DNA of 64,000 nucleotides from Flavobacterium sandaracinum (GCF_004349135.1 NZ_SMFN01000019.1:1-64000); one strand, 5' to 3'; shown: positions 1 through 8,428, counted from the first letter of the stretch. Made by a program: numbers and translations. Notes: a model not told the origin generated them from the letters alone.

Positions 1-115
1 TTACGCACCCGTGCGCCGGTCTCTAATTCCGAAGAACTATACCCCTCGACTTGCATGTGTTAAGCCTGCCGCTAGCGTTCATCCTGAGCCAGGATCAAAC
101 TCTTCATCGTATATT
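1..115 (-). rRNA. 16S ribosomal RNA, 5' end (partial)
   Basis: The reverse complement carries the universal bacterial 16S start, including AGAGTTTGATCCTGGCTCAG, followed by the GATGAACGCTAGCGGCAGGC and ACATGCAAGTCGAG blocks. Only about 110 nt of the 5' end lie in the window; the gene runs off the left edge. The early variable region matches what I know of Flavobacterium. The exact mature 5' end, near 110-117, cannot be fixed by eye. Confidence 0.97.
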
Positions 116-314
116 GTGTGCTTGAATTGCTTCAAGCTATTGTTATTCGACTCCAATTCTATCGGTTTTTTAAAATCTCTCGATTCTATTACTCTTATTC
201 TTTTGCTTTAACATCTCTGTTAAAACGGCTGTCAATTCAATATGTCTAGGAACGTGTTCTTGTCTTATTCTTTACCTCAATCAACACTTGTTAAAGTGTT
301 TCTCGAAGCGGGTG

Positions 315-345
315 CAAAAGTAACAACTTCTTTTGTTTCTCGCAA
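315..345 (-). promoter_or_regulatory. rRNA operon promoter P1 (proximal)
   Basis: On the minus strand TTG (343-345) is followed after 20 nt by TACTTTTG (315-322), a perfect Bacteroidota -33/-7 pair (TTG, N17-23, TAnnTTTG). The initiation region reads GCACCCGC. It is the closest of three tandem copies to the 16S gene. Confidence 0.85.
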
Positions 346-402
346 GAAAAATTTAAAGTTTTTTTTCGAAGATTTAAATCCTCTTTTCTTTATCTTTTCT
401 TA

Positions 403-421
403 CCAGTCTCTCAAAGAACAT
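403..421 (-). promoter_or_regulatory. boxA-like rRNA antitermination motif, copy 1
   Basis: The minus strand reads TGTTCTTTGAGAGACTGG just downstream of promoter P2. It resembles the NusB/NusE-binding boxA found in rRNA leaders (TGCTCTTTA in E. coli). A diverged copy follows P3. Assignment rests on motif and position only. Confidence 0.5.
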
Positions 422-438
422 TGAGCTTTTGCGGGGTG

Positions 439-469
439 CAAAGGTAACATCCGTTTTCTAATCTCACAA
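439..469 (-). promoter_or_regulatory. rRNA operon promoter P2
   Basis: TTG (467-469), 20 nt spacer, TACCTTTG (439-446) on the minus strand, then GCACCCCGC. The sequence immediately upstream, TTTAAAAAAGCTTG, is identical to that of P3, so P2 and P3 look like duplicates. Confidence 0.85.
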
Positions 470-522
470 GCTTTTTTAAATATTTTTAGAAAATAAATTT
501 CTACCTTAATCTAATGTGCTTG

Positions 523-541
523 CCAGTATTTAAAAGAACAT
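523..541 (-). promoter_or_regulatory. boxA-like rRNA antitermination motif, copy 2
   Basis: The minus strand reads TGTTCTTTTAAATACTGG downstream of P3, matching the copy at 403-421 in most positions, including the terminal ACTGG. This supports duplication of a whole promoter-leader unit. Confidence 0.45.
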
Positions 542-559
542 TTGCCGTTGTTGCGGGTG

Positions 560-589
560 CAAAACTAACTCCTTTATTGGGTTATTCAA
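560..589 (-). promoter_or_regulatory. rRNA operon promoter P3 (distal)
   Basis: TTG (587-589), 19 nt spacer, TAGTTTTG (560-567) on the minus strand, then GCACCCGC. The three -7 boxes lie 121-124 bp apart. Transcripts from P3 would have a leader of more than 400 nt before the 16S 5' end. Confidence 0.83.
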
Positions 590-990
590 GCTTTTTTAAA
601 CTCTTTTTTTATCCTTTTCTTAACTTTAACTTTAACTCGCTGAAACCGTGAATTTTGAAAGTATAAGTTTTTTGTGCTTCCCTCTCCCTTTCCAAAGCTA
701 AGCATGCTAAAAGGATCAAAATCTAGTTTCTTTGTTATTAGATTGCGCTAGGAGCGATCGGATATGTGACTCCTTTTAAATATTTATTGCTTCTCTGAGC
801 CGCTTTATTGACATCACAGACAAGATTAATACTGATTTTATATCCTTGACTGCAGTATCGTCTAAGATAGGTTCGATTTTTTTGACGCCTTGGCAGTTGT
901 TCCTTGTTTATTGCGGTTCTCATTGTATTAAGACATTCTATACCTACCTATATATAAGGTACACCGAATTCTAAATCAATTACACAACTC
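590..990. other. Intergenic region upstream of rRNA promoters
   Basis: No gene is supportable here. A short minus-strand reading frame at 738-923 has low-complexity basic content, no recognisable domain and no promoter. A somewhat GC-richer patch near 745-765 is unexplained. Confidence 0.5.
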
Positions 991-1077
991 CCCGCGTTAG
1001 GGATAGTAGCAAAAAGCCCGCAGCCAAGTGAAGTGTAACGCAACTTGACGAGGACTTGTAGCGAATAGCCCGGCCCT
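991..1077. repeat. Structured intergenic element, family member A
   Basis: The element opens with GTTAGGGATAGTAGC and closes with GACTTGTAGCGAATAGCCCGG. GGG near the left end can pair with CCC near the right end. A nested hairpin (CAAGT...ACTTG) lies between. The end motifs match those of two other elements in this window, at 32706-32848 and 53712-53798. It lies between the rRNA region and the acyltransferase terminator. No coding potential is seen. Confidence 0.55.
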
Positions 1078-1082
1078 TTATA

Positions 1083-1125
1083 AAAAAGAGGCTACTACCC
1101 ATTTAGATAATAGCCTCTCTTTTAT
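1083..1125 (-). terminator. Rho-independent terminator after acyltransferase gene
   Basis: AGAGGCTA pairs with TAGCCTCT across a loop. On the minus strand the stem is followed by a run of T, placing it 3' of the leftward acyltransferase gene ending at 1184. Confidence 0.75.
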
Positions 1126-1183
1126 AGAGGGAAACGCCCAAGTAATTGTTATTAATAAGCCCACGCATTTATTTAACGTCTGC

Positions 1184-1993
1184 TTAGTATTCCCACCTGC
1201 GCGTTTTATTTAATTCTTCTTGCTCTTTGATAATTTCAGCCGGTATTACTTTGAGGAATGAACAATGTTGCTCAATAGCATATTCTACTTTTTCAACAAT
1301 TTCCTCGACAGTATCCTTATCGTAATCAATATCCAAAGGCTCTTTAATAATGAAGGATTGAAGAATGCCCTTCTTTTTCATACGTAATCCTTTTTTATCA
1401 AATGAACGACGGAAGCCATCGATCACAATAGGAACAACAATAGGTCTGTGCTGTTTTATAATATGAGCCGTTCCTTTACGAACTGGCTTAAAGGATTTAG
1501 TTGTCCCTTGCGGAAAGGTTATAACCCATCCGTCTTTTAAAGCAATTTTAATATTTTCAGTATCATCTGGATTAATGTCTTTTTTCTCCAGAACATCGAC
1601 TCCTTTAGCTCTCCAAGTTCTTTCGACCGTAATTGCGCCAGCGTAAGCCATAATTCGCGGTAATAATCCAGCCTGCATTGTTTCTTTTGCAGCTACATAA
1701 TAGATGTTCATTTTAGGCTGCCAGAGATAACATACGTTTTTAATAGAATCATCACGACCGCTGAGACTTGCATTAAAAACATGGAACATTGCTACGACAT
1801 CAGCAAAGTACGTTTGATGATTCGAAATGAAAAGAACATTAGTGTCAGGTAAATTCCTTATGATTTCTGAACCTTCAATTTGCAATTCATTGAAACCTCT
1901 ATATCGCCGATGCGTGATGGCGCCGAAAATCCTGATTAACCATTTTTTTAAAAACAGGATGTGACCAAAAGGATTTCTCTTAAATAATCCCAT
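1184..1993 (-). CDS. PlsC-like lysophospholipid acyltransferase family protein
   Basis: This 269-residue protein belongs to the 1-acylglycerol-3-phosphate acyltransferase (PlsC/LPLAT) fold. The family transfers an acyl chain to the sn-2 position of a lysophospholipid, or to a related acceptor, at the inner membrane. The catalytic block is visible as SNHQTYFAD at residues 57-65 and the phosphate-binding block as FPQGT at 160-164. Two departures stand out: His59 and Asp65 are separated by five residues instead of the canonical four (HX4D), and the usual FPEGT reads FPQGT. I recall similar spacing in other Bacteroidota homologues, so this may be a subfamily trait and not damage. The true acceptor is unknown. 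It is a single gene with its own terminator on the left; the Nudix gene reads in the same direction 87 bp upstream. Confidence 0.85.
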   Translation of the reverse strand: MGLFKRNPFGHILFLKKWLIRIFGAITHRRYRGFNELQIEGSEIIRNLPDTNVLFISNHQTYFADVVAMFHVFNASLSGRDDSIKNVCYLWQPKMNIYYVAAKETMQAGLLPRIMAYAGAITVERTWRAKGVDVLEKKDINPDDTENIKIALKDGWVITFPQGTTKSFKPVRKGTAHIIKQHRPIVVPIVIDGFRRSFDKKGLRMKKKGILQSFIIKEPLDIDYDKDTVEEIVEKVEYAIEQHCSFLKVIPAEIIKEQEELNKTRRWEY

Positions 1994-2080
1994 AAAATTA
2001 TGTGTTTTTTATATTTAGCAAACCTACGAAATTAATTTTTGATTGTTTTTAGCATTCTAAAACCGTTGCTTCCTATCTAT

Positions 2081-2731
2081 TTAAGAACATAGGCCTTTTT
2101 TTAAAACCTCTTTCAATTCGCTAAGCATCATTGCTGTTGCTCCCCAAACGATGTGGTTTTCAATTTTAAAAGCAGGAACACTGCTTTCATCTGAATAAGA
2201 CGTTAAGACCTTAGTCTCCACAACAATTGAATCACTTAAAAAAATAGACAGAGGCAATTCGATTATATCCGCTACCTCAGAAGGCTGCGGCACAAATACT
2301 AATTCCTCTTTACTAATACCTAAAAAAGGATACACCATAAAATTACTAGGTGGTATATATAATTGTGTAAAAGGTTTAAGTATTTGTATTTTATCTGGAT
2401 GAATGCCAACTTCCTCGTGAGTTTCACGCAATGCTGTGTACTCAAAATCCTTATCGTCGATTTCGTATTTCCCTCCTGGAAAGGCAATTTGAGCAGAATG
2501 CACCCCTTTGTATGAATTCCGAACAATCAAAACCAGATGTGTAGTTTCATTTTTAGGATAAAAAAGCATCATTACTGCAGCTACTCTTGGATTTTTATTG
2601 CTAAAATCAATCTGCTTTAAACTTTGTGACCGCTCCAATGGTGCCATTTTAATATGTGCGTCAAAGGCAGGGAGCCTTACATCAAGTACTTTAGGAACAA
2701 ACTGTAAAAATTCTTGAAAATCCATAATCAA
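2081..2731 (-). CDS. CoA pyrophosphatase-like Nudix hydrolase
   Basis: A 216-residue Nudix protein of the NudL/CoA pyrophosphatase type, which cleaves CoA and related dinucleoside diphosphates to 3',5'-ADP and 4'-phosphopantetheine. The Nudix box spans about residues 86-110 and ends with the metal-binding core RETHEEVGI. It is preceded by the extended motif SAQIAFPGGK typical of the NudL subfamily (HxGqvsFPGG). A methionine two codons inside the longest frame (2725) is an equally good start. There is no signal peptide, so it is cytoplasmic. It is divergent from the DUF4268 gene, with under 90 bp between start codons. The substrate is inferred from subfamily resemblance. Confidence 0.88.
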   Translation of the reverse strand: MIMDFQEFLQFVPKVLDVRLPAFDAHIKMAPLERSQSLKQIDFSNKNPRVAAVMMLFYPKNETTHLVLIVRNSYKGVHSAQIAFPGGKYEIDDKDFEYTALRETHEEVGIHPDKIQILKPFTQLYIPPSNFMVYPFLGISKEELVFVPQPSEVADIIELPLSIFLSDSIVVETKVLTSYSDESSVPAFKIENHIVWGATAMMLSELKEVLKKGLCS

Positions 2732-2818
2732 AGTCTATTTTTGCATATTGAAATTTAATATAAATATAGTCTAGAAAATACCGTTATACAAATTTTCTGA
2801 TACCAAAAGTCATACACA

Positions 2819-3259
2819 ATGTACAGTAAAGAAGAAACACAAAAGTTAAAACGCGAATTCTGGGTTGAATTTTCGGAAAAATTTCCCCGAAAATGGTTGT
2901 TGTACGATACTAAAATCAAAGATTTTTCTTTTAAATTTTATGTGGATAATAAAAAGGCTCAAGTTTTAATAGCCATAGAACAGCGAAGCGATGAAAAAAG
3001 AATTGCTTATTTTGAGAAACTGGAATCTTTAAAAAACATTCTAGAAGAGGAATTCATTAAAGATCTGGTTTTTGAAAAAGAGCACACCTTGGAAAGTGGT
3101 AAAACGATTAGCCTTATTTGGGTTGAAAAACTAGGCGTTGGCGTTAGTAATAGAAAATACTGGCCGGAAATTTTTGAATTTTACAATGATAAAATGAATG
3201 CTTTGGAGCTGTTTTATTCAGAGTATGATGGATATATCAAAGATATTGAACAATTTTAA
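2819..3259 (+). CDS. DUF4268 domain-containing protein
   Basis: A 146-residue soluble protein that I recognise as a DUF4268 family member from its overall pattern: an amphipathic N-terminus with FWVEFSEKFP, central strands, and the C-terminal RKYWPEIFEFYNDKM segment. In other proteins DUF4268 is often attached to, or encoded near, restriction-like nucleases, but here it stands alone at the usual short length for the free-standing form. The function is not known. There is no signal peptide or membrane segment. The start at 2819 is the only good ATG; the gene faces away from the Nudix hydrolase and probably has its own promoter in the short gap. Confidence 0.8.
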   Translation: MYSKEETQKLKREFWVEFSEKFPRKWLLYDTKIKDFSFKFYVDNKKAQVLIAIEQRSDEKRIAYFEKLESLKNILEEEFIKDLVFEKEHTLESGKTISLIWVEKLGVGVSNRKYWPEIFEFYNDKMNALELFYSEYDGYIKDIEQF

Positions 3260-3310
3260 AAACGAGTAAGAAATCAAACATAGCACTGTATTATCCAACT
3301 TCATATTCAA

Positions 3311-3715
3311 TCACATATTGAAAATATTATAAAGTATTATCCTGTTACCATAATTAATGTACAGTTGCTTTCGGTTTTCTTGCTTTTTTCTGGTAATGAT
3401 CGAAACTGTACAATCGACGCCTTCGTTATCTTTACAGGTAAATGTGTAAACAGTATCTGTTTCATTTTCCTCAATAGGTTGGTATTCTACAATTTCAAAA
3501 AGTTGGATAATTTGAGAATAAACTACAATTCTACTTTTATTAGTATCTAATGAAATTAAAATATTAACTAAATTTAAATCAGACCATTTTCCCCATTTCC
3601 CTTTTTCATTTTTCTCTAAAACGCTAAAGCCTGAAGTTTTAAACTTATAATTTTGTCCATAGGAATATTGTACTCCTAGCATCAAAAAAAGTAGAATAAT
3701 ATATCTTTTTATCAT
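3311..3715 (-). CDS. Hypothetical secreted protein
   Basis: A 134-residue protein with a clear cleavable signal peptide (hydrophobic residues 5-20 ending ...SYGQ, the Ala/Gly-x-Gln boundary common in Flavobacterium). The mature part is small, rich in beta-type residues, and contains two cysteines. No family is recognised. It begins three bases after the stop of the NMO-type flavoprotein gene, so it is almost certainly the last gene of the subtilase-NMO transcript. A role linked to its neighbours cannot be inferred from sequence. Confidence 0.7.
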   Translation of the reverse strand: MIKRYIILLFLMLGVQYSYGQNYKFKTSGFSVLEKNEKGKWGKWSDLNLVNILISLDTNKSRIVVYSQIIQLFEIVEYQPIEENETDTVYTFTCKDNEGVDCTVSIITRKKQENRKQLYINYGNRIILYNIFNM

Positions 3716-3718
3716 TGC

Positions 3719-4663
3719 TTAAAATTGAAAATTGGTTGTCTCTGTTCTTGCGTATTCAAAATCGACAATCATTTCTTGGATGATTTCAGCAGCCGATTTT
3801 ATCTCGTGAATAAGACCTGCAATTTGACCGATTTCTAACTCTCCTTCGATTAAATCGCCTTCAAACATGCCTCTTTTTGCTCTAGCTCTTCCTAATAACG
3901 TAACTATTTCATCCTTTGACGGACACGTTTGATATAAATCCTGTACATCTTGATAAAACTTATTTTTAATTAACCGAACTGGAGCAAGTTCCTTCAATGT
4001 CAATTGCGTATCTCCCTCCTTAACCTTTACAATCGATTCCTTGAAATTATCATGAGCTGACGATTCTAGTGATGCGGCAAATCTACTCCCAACTTGAACT
4101 CCATCGGCACCAAGAACCATGGCTGCTAGCATCCCGCGACCAGTAGCAATACCTCCGGCAGCAATCAACGGAATTGAAATTTTTTCTTTCACCATAGGAA
4201 TAAGTGTCAGTGTTGTGGTTTCCTCTCTACCGTTATGGCCTCCAGCTTCAAATCCTTCGGCAACAATTGCGTCCACACCAGCATCTTGTGCTTTCAATGC
4301 AAAAACGGAGCTACTTACGACATGCACTACCGTTACCCCATTTTGTTTCAAGAATGACGTCCATGTTTTTGGATTTCCCGCTGATGTAAAAACTATTCTA
4401 ACCCCTTCCTCTACGACAATTTTCATTATTTCCTCAATGTTGGGATACAACATGGGAACATTTACTCCAAATGGTTTTGAAGTAGCTTTTTTACATTTTT
4501 GAATGTGTTCTCGCAAGACATCGGGATACATAGAGCCCGCACCAATCAATCCTAAACCACCCGCGTTACTGACAGCACTGGCTAATTTATAACCACTATT
4601 CCATATCATTCCTCCTTGAATAATTGGATATTTAATTTTGAAAAGTTCGGTGATTTTGTTCAT
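3719..4663 (-). CDS. Nitronate monooxygenase-type flavoprotein (NMO/FabK-like)
   Basis: A 314-residue TIM-barrel FMN protein of the 2-nitropropane dioxygenase family. Visible landmarks are the N-terminal KYPIIQGGM, the loop AEGFEAGGHNGR, which carries the histidine usually placed at the flavin, and the phosphate-binding stretch LIAAGGIATGRG followed by GADGVQVGSRF. Family members oxidise nitronates to carbonyl compounds or act as FabK-type enoyl-ACP reductases; these two cannot be separated confidently by eye. It has no signal peptide and is cytoplasmic. It lies 16 bp downstream of the secreted subtilase and 3 bp upstream of a small secreted protein, all leftward, so they are probably co-transcribed. 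Confidence 0.85.
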   Translation of the reverse strand: MNKITELFKIKYPIIQGGMIWNSGYKLASAVSNAGGLGLIGAGSMYPDVLREHIQKCKKATSKPFGVNVPMLYPNIEEIMKIVVEEGVRIVFTSAGNPKTWTSFLKQNGVTVVHVVSSSVFALKAQDAGVDAIVAEGFEAGGHNGREETTTLTLIPMVKEKISIPLIAAGGIATGRGMLAAMVLGADGVQVGSRFAASLESSAHDNFKESIVKVKEGDTQLTLKELAPVRLIKNKFYQDVQDLYQTCPSKDEIVTLLGRARAKRGMFEGDLIEGELEIGQIAGLIHEIKSAAEIIQEMIVDFEYARTETTNFQF

Positions 4664-4679
4664 GCGGTTTTGATTGCTA

Positions 4680-6320
4680 TTATTGTTTTATTATTTTTCC
4701 ACTTTTAGAGAAACTATCCGATTCCAATTTATAAAGATACATTCCTTGATTCAATGCTTTTAAAGAAATTACAGCTGATAGAGGTGTTACTTTTTGTTCT
4801 AAAATTTTCTGTCCTGAAATAGTATAAATAAAAACAGTTCCACTTTCGAATTTTGTAGGCAAAGAAACGGAAATAGAATCAGTGGCTGGATTAGGATAAA
4901 TTATAAAATCCTCTTTAGAAAATGACTCTGTAGACAATTGGTTGCGAACAATCAGTCCAAAATCAGGAATTCCATATCCATACTGATTGTTGGGAGTTAA
5001 AAATTTATCGGATGATTGAAGTATTAAATCTTTAATTTGTTGGTTTGTTTTTTCTGGAAATGCTTGCCATAGACAAGCCACCATTCCAGCCATTATAGGA
5101 CCAGAAAAGGAAGTCCCATTTGCCGATACAATATTTCCAGCAGCATCTGAAACAACTGCAGCCTGACCTTGCGCCATAACATCGGGTTTTATTCTCCCAT
5201 CAGATGAGGGTCCTACTGAACTAAAGAAAGTTACTATTTCTGTGGAGTTCACTGCTCCTACTGCGATCACGGAAACCGCATCTGCTGGTACGGCAACATG
5301 AGGATCTGATGAACCACCCGAATTACCGGCCGAAGTCACCAGAATCATTCCTCTACTAAATGCAATTTCCGCACCTCGAGACATGAACGCTGTTGTACCA
5401 TTCATTTCACTATAGGTATGGTTGTATGCTTCGTTATCAAAATCAAAATATCCTAAAGAGGTATTGATAATATCCACACCTAAACTGTCTGCCTTTTCTG
5501 CTGCTTCAACCCATAGTGATTCTTCCACAGGATTTTCAGATGTATCATCTTCTGTTATAAATAAATAATAAGAAGCATCTGGGGCAGTTCCCACTAATGA
5601 ATTCTCTTTGTAACCTCCCATTGCGGAAAGTACAGAGGTTCCATGCGAGACACCAGTATAAAAATCTGGATTTCTCAATACAAAATTATAACCACCTAAA
5701 ATTTGGTTATTGGTTCTTAATTTTTGGAAAGGTTGTGTTGTATTGACACCAGGAAAACCTGCATCCATAATAGCAATTACTTTTCCGGAGCCCGTGTAAT
5801 TTTGTTGGTGCATTACTTGCCCGTTGAGCATTTGGATCTGATTTGAAGAGCTTCCATAAGCATAATCCACTTTTGTCTTCTTGGTTTTATTTCCTTGCTT
5901 TACCTTAATTGATTTCGCGATTTTACCAATTTGATTTAATGATTTATCTGCAAAATCAACTTTAACCACAAATGAAAGCTGTAGTAAGTCATTTATTTTA
6001 GCTTGCGTTCCTCGCACATGAAGAGCATTTAGCCATTTCGATTTTGCCATCACAGTAATACCCGTAATAGCTTTTACTTGATTAATATAAGAAGCCTCAA
6101 CAGGCACATCTTTAATATCTAAAATAATATTTTGATTGGTTCTTCTATCTAATGCTCTCTGAGAAAGCATTTTCAATGGTGTATCAGCAAAAGATTGAGA
6201 ACTAGGCTTTGCATTAAAATATACCCAAGCATCCTGCTGCGCAAAACCGTTTGTTGTAAGCAATACTAAAATAAATAGGTAGAATTTGGTCATAGGTATC
6301 GTCATTTGTTGTGCCATCAA
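4680..6320 (-). CDS. Secreted S8 subtilisin-like peptidase with type IX secretion sorting domain
   Basis: A 546-residue subtilase. The catalytic triad is Asp186 (IAIMDAGFPG), His226 (SHGTSV) and Ser404 (NGTSFSGP), with Asn333 in SAGNSGG as the oxyanion residue. A propeptide-like region precedes the catalytic domain. Residues from about 472 (IIYPNPATDSISV) to the lysine-rich end form a type A C-terminal sorting domain, so the enzyme should cross the outer membrane through the type IX system used by gliding flavobacteria. The start is uncertain: Met10 (6293) gives a textbook signal peptide ending NGFAQ, whereas the longest frame adds a polar leader. A consensus promoter lies at 6353-6380. It probably digests extracellular protein for nutrition; that is inference. 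Confidence 0.93.
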   Translation of the reverse strand: MMAQQMTIPMTKFYLFILVLLTTNGFAQQDAWVYFNAKPSSQSFADTPLKMLSQRALDRRTNQNIILDIKDVPVEASYINQVKAITGITVMAKSKWLNALHVRGTQAKINDLLQLSFVVKVDFADKSLNQIGKIAKSIKVKQGNKTKKTKVDYAYGSSSNQIQMLNGQVMHQQNYTGSGKVIAIMDAGFPGVNTTQPFQKLRTNNQILGGYNFVLRNPDFYTGVSHGTSVLSAMGGYKENSLVGTAPDASYYLFITEDDTSENPVEESLWVEAAEKADSLGVDIINTSLGYFDFDNEAYNHTYSEMNGTTAFMSRGAEIAFSRGMILVTSAGNSGGSSDPHVAVPADAVSVIAVGAVNSTEIVTFFSSVGPSSDGRIKPDVMAQGQAAVVSDAAGNIVSANGTSFSGPIMAGMVACLWQAFPEKTNQQIKDLILQSSDKFLTPNNQYGYGIPDFGLIVRNQLSTESFSKEDFIIYPNPATDSISVSLPTKFESGTVFIYTISGQKILEQKVTPLSAVISLKALNQGMYLYKLESDSFSKSGKIIKQ

Positions 6321-6352
6321 GATTTCAACAGTAGCGGTAATTGAATCATGGT

Positions 6353-6380
6353 CAAAACTATATTTGGTCTATTATTACAA
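6353..6380 (-). promoter_or_regulatory. Consensus promoter for the subtilase operon
   Basis: On the minus strand TTG (6378-6380), a 17 nt spacer and TAGTTTTG (6353-6360) fit the Bacteroidota consensus exactly. It lies in the 105 bp gap after mnmA, so the subtilase can be transcribed independently of mnmA. Confidence 0.75.
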
Positions 6381-6425
6381 TTTTGTGGAACTCACTATTA
6401 GATTTTGATAATGTAATAAAACAAA

Positions 6426-7619
6426 CTAAGAAATTACTCCTGATCCTATTAATTCATCTCCTACATACCAAGCTGCAAATTGTCCTTCGGTTATTGCGGA
6501 TTGAGGTTCATCAAAAGCCACGTACATTCCATTTTCAAATTGATGCAAAGTGGCGCTTTGTAAGGGCTGTCTGTATCGAATTCTAGCCATTACATTCATG
6601 GTTTCTCCTTTGGCTAAAGCCAAATCTTTACGAATCCAGTGTACTTCCTCTTTTTCAATATGTAACGCTTTCTTGAATAATCCAGGATGCTGACTTGTTA
6701 ATCCCGTATAGATCGTATTGGTCTCCACATTAGTAGCTATAATAAATAATGGATCTGTTGTTCCACCAACATTTAATCCTTTTCGTTGCCCAATAGTGAA
6801 ATAATGAGCCCCTTGATGTTTTCCTACTACTTTTCCCATTTCTGGGGTATAGGAAATTTTTTCAGCCTCCAATTTTAAATCTTCTTCAAAACTTAGTCCT
6901 ACTTTTTTTTCTAAATTATATATAGGGTCATCTTTATCAATTTGGATAATATCGCCTGCTTTAGGTTGTAATTTTTGTTGTAAAAAATCTGGTAACCTTA
7001 CTTTTCCAATGAAGCATAACCCTTGTGAATCTTTCTTTTCAGCAGTAATCAAATCCAATTGCCCAGCAATTTCTCGAACCTCTGGTTTTGTCAATTCTCC
7101 AATTGGAAACAACGACTTTGCTAATTGCTCCTGCGACAATTGGCAAAGAAAATAGGATTGATCCTTATTGGTGTCCGCACCTGCTTTTAGCTGATAGACC
7201 GTTTCGCCGTTCACTTCTATTTCGCTTTTTTGACAGTAATGTCCTGTTGCAACAAAATCAGCCCCAAGACTCAACGCAATTTTCATAAAAACATCAAATT
7301 TTATTTCGCGATTACAAAGTACATCTGGGTTTGGTGTACGTCCTTTTTCGTATTCGTTGAACATGTAGTCCACGATTTTCTCTTTATATTCTTCACTTAA
7401 ATCGACTGTTTGAAAAGGAATTCCCAACTTTTCTGCTACAAGTAAAGCATCATTGCTATCTTCCAGCCACGGACATTCATTAGAAATAGTAACGGAATCG
7501 TCATGCCAATTCTTCATAAAAAGACCAATTACTTCATATCCTTGCTGTTGCAACAAATATGCCGCAACACTTGAATCTACTCCTCCTGAAAGTCCAACAA
7601 CTACACGCTTCATCTTCAA
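6426..7619 (-). CDS. mnmA: tRNA-specific 2-thiouridylase MnmA
   Basis: A 397-residue cytoplasmic enzyme that installs the 2-thio group on uridine 34 of Lys, Glu and Gln tRNAs, using ATP and persulfide sulfur. The PP-loop SGGVDSS starts at residue 11. The two catalytic cysteines are visible as Cys102 (LCNREIKF) and Cys202 (GLCFIGKV), and the tRNA-recognition segment GHYCQK lies between them. The length is slightly above the E. coli enzyme (about 370). Two nearly adjacent starts (7619 and 7613) cannot be told apart; the second gives [20 protein letters not shown] box lies upstream at 7643-7650. The subtilase downstream has its own promoter. Confidence 0.97.
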   Translation of the reverse strand: MKMKRVVVGLSGGVDSSVAAYLLQQQGYEVIGLFMKNWHDDSVTISNECPWLEDSNDALLVAEKLGIPFQTVDLSEEYKEKIVDYMFNEYEKGRTPNPDVLCNREIKFDVFMKIALSLGADFVATGHYCQKSEIEVNGETVYQLKAGADTNKDQSYFLCQLSQEQLAKSLFPIGELTKPEVREIAGQLDLITAEKKDSQGLCFIGKVRLPDFLQQKLQPKAGDIIQIDKDDPIYNLEKKVGLSFEEDLKLEAEKISYTPEMGKVVGKHQGAHYFTIGQRKGLNVGGTTDPLFIIATNVETNTIYTGLTSQHPGLFKKALHIEKEEVHWIRKDLALAKGETMNVMARIRYRQPLQSATLHQFENGMYVAFDEPQSAITEGQFAAWYVGDELIGSGVIS

Positions 7620-7642
7620 AAAATTATAATTTTATAAGGCTG

Positions 7643-7650
7643 CAAAGTTA
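7643..7650 (-). promoter_or_regulatory. Putative -7 box for mnmA
   Basis: TAACTTTG on the minus strand is a perfect TAnnTTTG match about 25-30 nt before the mnmA start. No clear TTG is seen at the ideal -33 position. Confidence 0.55.
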
Positions 7651-7685
7651 CAAAAGATTTATAACAGTATTCGTTAAGTGTTTTG

Positions 7686-8405
7686 TTAATTGTTTTTGTC
7701 TTTTATTGCCTGCTCTTGAAAACTCATGTTCTTTTCTTTGATCAATTTCCCTTTTTCAAAAAACTGCCACATTCCAGCTTTTTTTCCATTTAAAAACTGT
7801 CCTTTGGAAGCCATATCTCCATTAGATTCTTTGAAAATGGCTGTACCATTATACACGTCATTCTTGAAATTAGATTCTTCCAGTAAGACTCCCTTCTCTG
7901 TGTATTTTTTATAAAAACCATTTTTCAAATTATTTTTATAATTAATCTCTTCTGCGACTTTACCACTAGGATAAAAAACGGTACGAAGCCCCTCTAGTTT
8001 TCCTTTACTATAATTTTCAATAGTCATTATGTTTTTTGAGGCCAAATGATAATATTTCCATTGCCCTTCAAATACTTTATTTACCACTTTACCCTCACTC
8101 ACTTTATTGCTTTTTTGATCATAAAAAATAGTGAATGCTGAATTATCAATTGGATTAAACTCTCGTGTAGCAATTACCGCCTTAGCTTTGGTATCATCAT
8201 AAAAATAAAAAATACCTATTTCTTTACCATGTTCAAAATTACCTTCGTAACGAGGTCTTCGGGAATCCTGATAAAACCCTTTCCAAACTCCCTGTTTTTT
8301 TCCTCTTTCGTCTAATTTATTAAAATTGGACTGAGACATGCAATTTTGGCTCAAAAGCATAAGAACTAAAAGGGTAAAAAAACTAATTTGATATTTTTTC
8401 ATCAC
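7686..8405 (-). CDS. Secreted MORN-like repeat protein (YwqK-type)
   Basis: A 239-residue protein with a signal peptide (MMKKYQISFFTLLVLML...), followed by a chain of short Tyr/Phe-Gly-Lys repeats such as YEGNFEHGKEIGIFYFYDD and NGKKAGMWQFFEKGKLIKE. These are typical of MORN-like repeats in proteins often auto-annotated as YwqK-family antitoxins; in Bacteroidota such secreted forms are common and there is no toxin gene here. I therefore call it by its repeats and not as an antitoxin. Repeats cover most of the mature chain, about 20-24 residues each. It has its own consensus promoter at 8429-8462. The cellular role is unknown; a periplasmic or surface location is inferred from the signal peptide. 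Confidence 0.8.
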   Translation of the reverse strand: MMKKYQISFFTLLVLMLLSQNCMSQSNFNKLDERGKKQGVWKGFYQDSRRPRYEGNFEHGKEIGIFYFYDDTKAKAVIATREFNPIDNSAFTIFYDQKSNKVSEGKVVNKVFEGQWKYYHLASKNIMTIENYSKGKLEGLRTVFYPSGKVAEEINYKNNLKNGFYKKYTEKGVLLEESNFKNDVYNGTAIFKESNGDMASKGQFLNGKKAGMWQFFEKGKLIKEKNMSFQEQAIKDKNN

Positions 8406-8428
8406 TACATAATATTAAGTCAATAGTA

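Noticed and set aside
738..923. Short basic reading frame near the rRNA promoters
   Set aside because: No domain, no promoter box, unlikely composition, and it lies in non-coding rRNA upstream DNA.
4119..4502. 127-codon frame opposite the NMO-type gene
   Set aside because: Antisense shadow of a clearly conserved flavoprotein gene; its protein has no recognisable features.
7686..8405. Reading the YwqK-type protein as an antitoxin
   Set aside because: It has a signal peptide and MORN-like repeats, and no toxin gene is next to it.
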